From: Flavobacteriales bacterium UBA2669
Lineage (GTDB): Bacteria > Bacteroidota > Bacteroidia > Flavobacteriales_E > Vicingaceae
DNA: 21,081 nt
Reading direction: 5' to 3'
Assembly: GCA_002359215.1 (NCBI GenBank)
Contig: DEMN01000003.1
Location: 486-21,566, forward strand
Both the position numbers and the translations under genes were made by a program. Under the pieces are notes generated by a model that made no database searches, was not told the DNA's origin, and was given only the letters and a program-made list of their open reading frames with translations. This document shows, one piece after another, positions 14,686 to 21,081 of the stretch (the first letter of the stretch is position 1; every line of letters starts with the position of its first letter).

Positions 14686-17600
14686 ATGAGCGAACGAATA
14701 CTCAAGGCGTTAATGCAATTGTTTTCAATTGTATCTGAAGCTACAGATACATCAGAAAAAAGTAGAGCGATTGTAATTTCATTTTTAACTCAACAACTTA
14801 ATCAGCAATTGGTTGAAGAATATTTAGCTCTTTATGATAAATTTATTGAAGAAAAAACTCGAAAAGCAGATGGTTCAAAAAAACAAAAGAGAACTTCAGT
14901 AAATTCTGTAAAAATTCTTTTAATCTGTACTCAAATTAATGAAGAACTTGCTCAAAAGCAAAAAATTATTGTACTTATTCGTTTATTAGAGTTTATTTAT
15001 GCTAATAATAACCCGTCAGATCAAGAATTAGAATTTGTTTCTACTGTTTCAGAAACGTTTAATATATCTAAAGAAGAACACGGGTTATGTTTGCAATTCA
15101 TTAAAAACACCATACATGAACCAATAGATTCTCCTAATTTATTGGTGGTGGATAATTATAAAGAAAATAAGTTACAAAAAAGTAAACATATTTTTTCGGA
15201 TGGGTTAGAAGGAGAGCTTAGAGTAATAAAAATTGAAAGTGTAAACTTATTTTTTGTACGCTACTTTGGTAAAAATGCACTTTATCTTAATGGAATTATT
15301 TTAAGAAAAGCTCAGTCTAGTTTGTTGAACCAAGGTTCTTCTATAAGAAGTTCTAAAGTTCAACCCATTTATTATAGCGATATTATTACCAAGTTTTTTG
15401 ATAATGATGATGCAGAAAGAATAGTATTCAGCGTCCAAAATATTACCTATAAATTTAAAAATGGAAATGTAGGAATGCATCATTTTAGCTTTAATGAAGA
15501 GTCGGGAAGGATGGTAGGAATTATGGGAGCTAGTGGAGCAGGAAAATCTACATTATTAAATTTACTTAATGGTTCTTACGCTCCTACAACGGGAAAAATT
15601 TGTATTAATAGTATAGATATACATAATGAACCTGATAAGATTGAAGGAGTAATTGGATATGTTTCTCAAGATGATTTATTAATTGAAGAACTAACCGTTT
15701 TTCAAAACTTATATTACAATGCCCGTTTATGTTTTGCTGATTTATCTGAAGATGAATTGGTTAAAAAAGTGGCGGATGTGTTAATAAGTATTGGGCTTTA
15801 TGAAGCTAAAGATCTAAAAGTTGGAAGTCCTTTAGATAAAACTATTAGTGGAGGACAAAGAAAACGGTTAAATATAGCATTAGAGCTTATCAGAGAACCA
15901 TCTGTATTGTTTGTTGACGAACCAACTTCAGGACTATCCTCTAGAGATTCTGAAAACATAATGGATTTACTTAAAGAGTTAGCACTTAAGGGTAAATTAG
16001 TATTTGTAGTAATTCATCAACCTTCGTCAGATATTTTTAAAATGTTTGATAATTTATTGATTTTAGATACTGGAGGGTATCCAATTTATAATGGAAACCC
16101 TGTAGATGCTGTGATTTATTTTAAAGAACAAGTACATCATGTAAATAGCAACGAAAGTGAATGTATTACTTGTGGTAATGTAAATTCCGAGCAAATATTT
16201 AATATAATTGAAGCTAGAGTAGTGGATGAATATGGTCATGCCACGGAAAATAGAAAAATTACACCAAAAGAATGGTATAAAAAATACCTAGAGTTAATAG
16301 AGCCTAAAGAACTTGCTGAACAACCTAAAGAAATTGTAACAGCTCCAAAAATAAGTTTTAACATACCTAATAAATGGAATCAGTTTAAGGTGTTTATTAT
16401 TAGAGATGTACTTTCTAAATTAACCAATCAACAATATTTAATGATTAACTTTTTGGAAGCTCCTGTTTTGGCTTTCATTTTGGCTTTTTTGGTTAGATAT
16501 TATAATACAGATAATAGTAATGAATTAGGGTATATTTTTAGAGAAAATGAAAACCTTCCGGCATATATGTTTATGTCAGTAATTGTTGCTTTATTTGTAG
16601 GTTTAACAGTTAGTGCGGAAGAAATAATTAGAGACCAAAAAATAAGAAAAAGAGAGAAGTTTCTTAACTTGAGCAAATCGAGTTATTTGTTTTCTAAAAT
16701 AACCATAATGTTCGTTATATCAGCCATTCAAACATTCTCTTTTGTATTAATAGGAAACTACATTTTAGGTATACAAGGGATGAATATTGCTTATTGGTCG
16801 GTACTTTTTACCACTGCTTGTTTTGCCAATATGATGGGATTAAATATTTCAGCAAGTTTTAACTCTGCCGTAACCATTTATATTTTAATTCCATTTTTAG
16901 TTATTCCTCAACTTTTGTTAAGTGGTGTAATTGTTAAGTTTGATAAATTGAATCCTGTTGTTACTAATCCAACCCATGTTCCTTTAGTAGGAGAGGTAAT
17001 GGCATCTCGCTGGGCTTATGAAGCAATTGCGGTACATCAATTTAAAGATAATAAATTTGAGTCTAGATTTTATGCGTTAGATAAAGATCTTAAACAAGCT
17101 GAATTTAAAAAGAATTTTTGGTTATCAAAATTGAAAGAAAAAATTAGTGGAGTTGAAAACAATCTTAATAACCCTGATAAAAAAGAATATATTGAAGAAG
17201 CGTTATTGTTGCTTAGAAATGAAATAACTAAAGAAAATACCAATAACTCATCAGTGCAATTTAATTTGGTAGATAACCTTTATCCAGAAAAAATGGATGC
17301 ATCAGTAATTCAAAAAACACATAACTATTTAAATGAATTGAATAGTCATTTTTTAGAGATATTTAAAAAGGCGAATAAAAAGAAAGATGCTTTGGCAACT
17401 AAGTTAAATACAGATTCTACTTCAAAAGCGTTATTTATTGAAATGAAAAACGAATATACTAATGATGCTTTATCTGACTTTGTTAAAAATAAAAACGAAC
17501 TGAATAGAATTTTAGAATTTGAAGGTAATTTATATCAGAAGATAGATCCTGTATATTTAGAGCCGGATGGTGTAAGAGCTCATTTTTATGCACCTGTAAA

Positions 17601-17763
17601 AAAGATTTTTGGATTAACAATAGATACTTTTTGGTACAATATAATAATTATTTGGCTAATGTCAATAATCTTAATAATTACTTTGTATTATGATGTGCTT
17701 AAATTCTTTATTTCTTTTTCAGGAAAATTAATCGAGAAGCTAACAAATAAGTCTACTAGATAA
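14686..17763 (+). CDS. ABCG-like half-transporter with N-terminal TerB-like and FHA-like regions and large extracytoplasmic insertion
   Basis: A 1025-residue multi-domain membrane protein. Residues 1-145 are helical and resemble a TerB-type domain (QKIIVLIRLLEFIYANN, PSDQELEFVSTVSETF). About 155-235 is beta-rich with FHA-like pattern (LYLNGIIL, GSSIRSSKVQPIYYSDI). The nucleotide-binding domain at about 245-480 has Walker A GASGAGKST (281-289), Q-loop Q328, signature SGGQ (388-391), Walker B LFVDEP (408-413) and switch H444, all intact. A CxxC pair (C493, C496) follows. The ABC2-type membrane domain has segments near 588-604, 626-644, 670-692, 700-720, 729-749 and 982-1002. Residues of about 775-975 form a long, charged, helical insertion before the last helix. 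NBD-before-membrane order matches ABCG exporters. The substrate is unknown; the downstream lipase suggests lipid. TerB and FHA calls are by pattern only. Confidence 0.9.
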   Translation: MSERILKALMQLFSIVSEATDTSEKSRAIVISFLTQQLNQQLVEEYLALYDKFIEEKTRKADGSKKQKRTSVNSVKILLICTQINEELAQKQKIIVLIRLLEFIYANNNPSDQELEFVSTVSETFNISKEEHGLCLQFIKNTIHEPIDSPNLLVVDNYKENKLQKSKHIFSDGLEGELRVIKIESVNLFFVRYFGKNALYLNGIILRKAQSSLLNQGSSIRSSKVQPIYYSDIITKFFDNDDAERIVFSVQNITYKFKNGNVGMHHFSFNEESGRMVGIMGASGAGKSTLLNLLNGSYAPTTGKICINSIDIHNEPDKIEGVIGYVSQDDLLIEELTVFQNLYYNARLCFADLSEDELVKKVADVLISIGLYEAKDLKVGSPLDKTISGGQRKRLNIALELIREPSVLFVDEPTSGLSSRDSENIMDLLKELALKGKLVFVVIHQPSSDIFKMFDNLLILDTGGYPIYNGNPVDAVIYFKEQVHHVNSNESECITCGNVNSEQIFNIIEARVVDEYGHATENRKITPKEWYKKYLELIEPKELAEQPKEIVTAPKISFNIPNKWNQFKVFIIRDVLSKLTNQQYLMINFLEAPVLAFILAFLVRYYNTDNSNELGYIFRENENLPAYMFMSVIVALFVGLTVSAEEIIRDQKIRKREKFLNLSKSSYLFSKITIMFVISAIQTFSFVLIGNYILGIQGMNIAYWSVLFTTACFANMMGLNISASFNSAVTIYILIPFLVIPQLLLSGVIVKFDKLNPVVTNPTHVPLVGEVMASRWAYEAIAVHQFKDNKFESRFYALDKDLKQAEFKKNFWLSKLKEKISGVENNLNNPDKKEYIEEALLLLRNEITKENTNNSSVQFNLVDNLYPEKMDASVIQKTHNYLNELNSHFLEIFKKANKKKDALATKLNTDSTSKALFIEMKNEYTNDALSDFVKNKNELNRILEFEGNLYQKIDPVYLEPDGVRAHFYAPVKKIFGLTIDTFWYNIIIIWLMSIILIITLYYDVLKFFISFSGKLIEKLTNKSTR

Positions 17764-17790
17764 AAACCAATCTTATTATTCTTCGTAAGA

Positions 17791-17817
17791 GAGCATAAGT
17801 TTTATTGTGCTTGTTTT
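17791..17817 (+). terminator. Possible weak hairpin between transporter and lipase genes
   Basis: AGCATAA pairs with TTGTGCT including one wobble, around a 6-base loop, followed by TGTTTT. It is too weak to be confident that it terminates; it may attenuate lipase expression or be chance in AT-rich DNA. Confidence 0.25.
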
Positions 17818-17834
17818 ATGATTTCAATTTTAAA

Positions 17835-20054
17835 ATGATTCGGAAAATAGTTTTTTTCTTTCCAGTTCAACTCTTTTTAGTAAATCTAAAAAGAAACCAT
17901 TTATTGCTGCTGTTTTGGATAATACTTTTTAGTATTGTTAGTGAGTCTTTTGCTAATAAATATGGTATTCCTTATCTTTTTTTAGCACCTGAATATTTAA
18001 ATACTATAAGTTTTTGGTCGTATATGATTATGGGGTTTTCTATTGGAGGCTTTGTTATGACTTACAATATTACTGGCTATATTATTAATAGTGGAAGGTT
18101 TCGGTTTATAGCTTCGCTCAGAAGACCTTTTGTAGTGTATTGTATTAATAATTCATTAATTCCATTAACTTTCATGCTTTATTATATCTATAAAGTGATA
18201 TTATATCACCTTGAAAATGAGAATAGTTCAGCAATGGAAATATCTATTTACATTTTAGGAATTATTATAGGTTACACACTAAATGTTATTGTTTCATTAA
18301 CTTATTTTCTTTCCACGAATAAAAATATTTTTGCTTTATTAGGAATAAAACCAGATCAAGAAAGTGGAAAACCTGTAAGCACACTTTTTCTTAGAGATGA
18401 AAGCCTTTATAATTTCTTAAGAAAAAGAGAAAAATGGCACGTAGAATCTTATTTAAATACTCCATTTCGTTCTAAACCAGCTAAAGATATTTCTCATTAT
18501 GATACAGAAATGTTACGTTCTATAACCAAACATAATCACTTAAATGCATCCTTTTTTGAAATACTTGTGTTTATCTCTTATATTGTGTTAGGACTTTTTC
18601 ATGAAAACGCTTTTTTTATTATTCCTGCAAGTGCAAGTGTTATATTATTTTTCACTATGATTTTAATAATATTAAGTGCGTTACATACTTGGTTAAAAGG
18701 ATGGACGACTTTTGCATTTATAATTTTGTTGGTAATTATCAATATGTTATCTAAGAATCATGTTTTTTCTTATGCCAATATGGCTTATGGATTGAATTAT
18801 AATACAGGCAAAGCTGAATATTCGCTTAAAGAATTGAATAAACTAAGATTGAACGAAGAACATATAAAAAACGATAAACAAAATAGTATAGAAATTTTAA
18901 ATTCTTGGAAAAAGAATACGAATGAAAAAAGACCAAAGTTAATTTTTTTAAATACTAGTGGAGGAGGCTCTAGGGCAATGATGTGGACTTATTTTACATT
19001 ACATCATTTAGATAGTATTTTCGATGATAAATTTTTTAAAAATGTTCATCTTATATCAGGTTCATCAGGAGGGATGATAGGAGCAGCTTATTATCGTGAG
19101 TTGTATTTACAAGAAAAACAAGATAAAACAAACTTTAAAAACAGCTATGAACACGTTGAAAATATGGGAAGAGACCTGTTAAACCCTATAGCCTTTAGTA
19201 TTGCAACAAATGATTTTTTTATAAGGATGAAAACGTATAATGATGGGAAATATACTTATTTAAAAGATAGAGGATATGCTTTTGAACGTCAGTTGTTAAT
19301 TAATACCAATAATGTTTTAGATAAAAGGATGAGGGACTATATAGCTCCCGAAAAGACTGCTGAAATTCCAATGATGATATTTGCGCCAACCATTACTAAT
19401 GATGGTAGAAGGCTACTGATTGCTAGTCAACCAATATCATATTTAAGTTATAATTTACCTAAAAGCAATACATTAAATAATCCAATAGTTGAAAATGTAG
19501 AGTTTACTAGATTATTTAAACAACAAGATGCAATGAATTTAAAATTTACTAGTGCTATTCGAATGAGCGCTACATTTCCTTATATAATGCCCAGTGTAAC
19601 GCTTCCCACTAGCCCGCAAATAGAAGTAATGGATGCAGGAGTAAGAGACAATTATGGAGCTTTAACCACTTTTAAATATATACATACATTTAAGGAGTGG
19701 ATAAATGAAAATACTTCAGGAGTTATCGTTATTCAAATTAGAGATAAGGAAAAGAATAAAAGAGTAGCCGATAGTCCTTTAAGAAGTATTGCAGAGACTT
19801 TTTCTACACCGATAGGTAGTTTTTATAGCAACTTATTTACTATACAAGATTATAATTTAGATGATATGGTACAGTATTTAGGTAATGATATTGAACAACA
19901 AATTCATATTATTGATTTTGAATTGGAAAATGAAGAGAGCAGGGTTTCATTAAGTTGGCATTTAACGCCAAGAGAAAAATATGCTATTCTTAAAGCTATG
20001 AATACCAAAAATAATGAACAATCGTTAGAGCGTTTAAAAGATTTATTGGAATAG
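17835..20054 (+). CDS. Membrane-anchored patatin-like phospholipase
   Basis: A 739-residue protein starting at the ATG at 17835; a TTG at 17805 is less likely. The N-terminal 310 residues carry about seven hydrophobic segments (near 22-38, 58-80, 100-122, 136-158, 241-256, 260-282, 290-306), with a soluble stretch at about 170-238. The patatin domain spans about 365-690 and has the oxyanion motif GGGSRA (376-381), the nucleophile elbow GSSGG (S411) and the catalytic Asp in DAG (D600). The Ser-Asp dyad is therefore complete, predicting an acyl hydrolase of phospholipids or other acyl esters, on the cytoplasmic side if the odd number of helices is right. It starts 71 bases after the ABC transporter stop and has no clear promoter of its own, so co-transcription is likely. 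Confidence 0.9.
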   Translation: MIRKIVFFFPVQLFLVNLKRNHLLLLFWIILFSIVSESFANKYGIPYLFLAPEYLNTISFWSYMIMGFSIGGFVMTYNITGYIINSGRFRFIASLRRPFVVYCINNSLIPLTFMLYYIYKVILYHLENENSSAMEISIYILGIIIGYTLNVIVSLTYFLSTNKNIFALLGIKPDQESGKPVSTLFLRDESLYNFLRKREKWHVESYLNTPFRSKPAKDISHYDTEMLRSITKHNHLNASFFEILVFISYIVLGLFHENAFFIIPASASVILFFTMILIILSALHTWLKGWTTFAFIILLVIINMLSKNHVFSYANMAYGLNYNTGKAEYSLKELNKLRLNEEHIKNDKQNSIEILNSWKKNTNEKRPKLIFLNTSGGGSRAMMWTYFTLHHLDSIFDDKFFKNVHLISGSSGGMIGAAYYRELYLQEKQDKTNFKNSYEHVENMGRDLLNPIAFSIATNDFFIRMKTYNDGKYTYLKDRGYAFERQLLINTNNVLDKRMRDYIAPEKTAEIPMMIFAPTITNDGRRLLIASQPISYLSYNLPKSNTLNNPIVENVEFTRLFKQQDAMNLKFTSAIRMSATFPYIMPSVTLPTSPQIEVMDAGVRDNYGALTTFKYIHTFKEWINENTSGVIVIQIRDKEKNKRVADSPLRSIAETFSTPIGSFYSNLFTIQDYNLDDMVQYLGNDIEQQIHIIDFELENEESRVSLSWHLTPREKYAILKAMNTKNNEQSLERLKDLLE

Positions 20055-20055
20055 G

Positions 20056-20080
20056 AGTTTAAAATTGATTTATTTAAACT
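20056..20080. terminator. Possible bidirectional hairpin between convergent genes
   Basis: AGTTTAAA (20056-20063) pairs with TTTAAACT (20073-20080) around a 9-base loop in the 15-base gap between lipase and psd stops, overlapping the psd stop codon. The stem is all but GC-free and lacks a good T-tract on either strand, so termination is uncertain. Confidence 0.35.
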
Positions 20081-20729
20081 TTGCAATGGTAGAAATACCT
20101 CCTTTTACTTTATCGTTCAATTTCACATTTAGTTCAACATCTAAAGGCAACAGTAAATCTACTCGAGAACCGAACTTTATAAAACCACACTCATCCGTTT
20201 GTTTTACATCAGTATTTTCTTTACCAAAGAAAACAATACGCTTTGCCAAAGCTCCTGCAATTTGCCTGAATAAAATAGCTCTTCCTTGTTTATCTTCAAC
20301 AACTATGGTCGTTCTTTCATTTTCCGTAGATGCTTTTGGATGCCAAGCAACTAAATATTTTCCAGGATGATATTTAAAATATTTTAATATTCCGGAAATT
20401 GGGTAGCGGTTTAAGTGTACATTAATAGGTGACATAAACACAGAAACCTGTAAACGTTTTTCATTAAAATACTCTGTTTCCATTACTTCTTCAATTACTA
20501 CTACTTTTCCATCAGCAGGAGAGATTATTTCTCCATCTCCTATAACAAAGTTTCTACTCGGGCTTCTAAAAAACTGAAGAATAACTATGATTAAAAAAGC
20601 AGAAATGGCATATCCTAACCATTTAAGAATGGCAATATCATTTGCAAAAAAATAAATAAGACTATTTAAAATAATTGAAAATAAAAGTACGATGATTAAT
20701 GAAGGATACCCCTGTTTATGAAATTTCAT
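20070..20729 (-). CDS. psd: Phosphatidylserine decarboxylase proenzyme
   Basis: A 219-residue proenzyme of the short Psd type that converts phosphatidylserine to phosphatidylethanolamine at the inner membrane. Two hydrophobic segments (9-28, 34-53) anchor it. Family motifs are visible: ISPADGKVV (69-77, D73), FMSPINVHLNRYP (98-110, H105) and the self-cleavage site FIKFGSRVD, where cleavage between G187 and S188 turns Ser188 into the pyruvoyl cofactor. GS followed by RVD is the short-form version of the classical LGST motif. It lies 23 bases after the coiled-coil gene, consistent with an operon, and converges with the patatin gene. No phosphatidylserine synthase is in the window. Confidence 0.96.
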   Translation of the reverse strand: MKFHKQGYPSLIIVLLFSIILNSLIYFFANDIAILKWLGYAISAFLIIVILQFFRSPSRNFVIGDGEIISPADGKVVVIEEVMETEYFNEKRLQVSVFMSPINVHLNRYPISGILKYFKYHPGKYLVAWHPKASTENERTTIVVEDKQGRAILFRQIAGALAKRIVFFGKENTDVKQTDECGFIKFGSRVDLLLPLDVELNVKLNDKVKGGISTIAKFK

Positions 20730-20752
20730 ATTAGTTAGAATTGAGTTAGGAA

Positions 20753-21081
20753 TTATAATTTAATTTTTTTGCCACTGGAAAATTGTTTAGCAGCTTTAGA
20801 TAGTTTTTTCTTTTTATTAGAAGTATTGTTTGAGGAAGAAGACTTTATTGTAAAACCAGCTTCGTTGGCATTTTCTTCCATTTCTTCTTGTTGTTTTTTA
20901 GCTTCGGCATCTTCTTTTTCTTTAGCTAATCGTTCTTCTTCAGCCTTGGCGTTAGCTTTTGCTTCTGCAATAGCATTATCTTCTTCCATTTTTTTACGAT
21001 ATTCTTCCATTTCTTTTTCCTTAGCTTCTTCATCTAAGCGTTTTTGTTTAGCTTCAGCTTCTGCTTTTTCTTTAGCTAGTT
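20753..21081 (-). CDS. C-terminal part of a charged coiled-coil protein (N-terminus outside window)
   Basis: The frame is open from the right edge to the stop at 20753, giving the last 108 residues. Residues 1-75 of this fragment are almost entirely Glu, Lys, Ala, Gln and Arg in coiled-coil or single-helix pattern. A similar stretch occurs twice, 50 residues apart (LAKEKAEAEAK and LAKEKEDAEAK). The end is a Ser/Asn-rich linker followed by a strongly basic tail (NKKKKLSKAAKQFSSGKKIKL). I cannot name the protein; the visible part has no catalytic motif. Low-complexity charged tails attract false matches, so homology calls should rest on the missing N-terminal part. It precedes psd by 23 bases and is probably co-transcribed with it. 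Confidence 0.8.
   Translation of the reverse strand, partial: LAKEKAEAEAKQKRLDEEAKEKEMEEYRKKMEEDNAIAEAKANAKAEEERLAKEKEDAEAKKQQEEMEENANEAGFTIKSSSSNNTSNKKKKLSKAAKQFSSGKKIKL

Noticed and set aside
20065..20370. Plus-strand 101-codon frame after the lipase gene
   Set aside because: It is antisense to psd, whose motifs and self-cleavage site are clear.
1..21081. Search for CRISPR arrays, insertion sequences, attachment sites and riboswitches
   Set aside because: No regularly spaced direct repeats, transposase or integrase motifs, terminal inverted repeats or recognisable riboswitch core were seen; the tRNA-Asp 3' end is not duplicated within the window as far as I can tell.

Overview
The window looks like a chromosomal segment of a Bacteroidota bacterium, most likely a flavobacterium-like lineage. 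The evidence is very AT-rich DNA, A-rich leaders in place of Shine-Dalgarno sequences, several matches to the Bacteroidota promoter (TTG, 17-23 bases, TAnnTTTG), and gene families typical of that phylum (DUF1573 lipoprotein, DUF2911, bacterial GH3, PKD/Ig-like surface protein). The assignment is inferred from composition and families; there is no rRNA. I see no insertion sequence, phage gene, CRISPR array or other sign of recent transfer.

Region 1 (1-9741) is all on the minus strand. It reads, in transcription order from the right: a secreted DUF2911/TPR protein with its own promoter and a very strong terminator; a probable operon of DUF1573 lipoprotein, YajC, CoaE and a GH3-type adenylating enzyme; a secreted beta-rich protein of unknown role; a deoxynucleoside kinase; a YebC-family protein; a membrane fatty-acid desaturase; and the N-terminal 710 residues of a large glycine-rich surface protein that runs off the left edge.

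Region 2 (9825-11317) holds a 49-residue basic protein that was nearly hidden, tRNA-Asp with encoded CCA, and a DUF58 protein. It has compact regulatory architecture: the tRNA terminator runs into the -33 element of the promoter for the small gene, whose message is predicted to be nearly leaderless.

Region 3 (11318-20054) is on the plus strand: a sodium:solute symporter, then a lipoprotein and a small secreted protein, both of unknown function, a 1025-residue ABCG-like half-transporter with extra N-terminal domains and a large predicted extracytoplasmic insertion, and a 739-residue membrane-anchored patatin-like lipase. The last four are the best candidate for an undescribed system, possibly lipid export or envelope remodelling. 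That idea rests on order, orientation and domain content only.

Region 4 (20070-21081), convergent with the lipase, holds phosphatidylserine decarboxylase preceded by the C-terminus of a highly charged coiled-coil protein that runs off the right edge. Lipid-related genes therefore recur through the window (desaturase, CoaE, GH3 adenylase, ABCG-like transporter, patatin, Psd), although only some are plausibly co-regulated.
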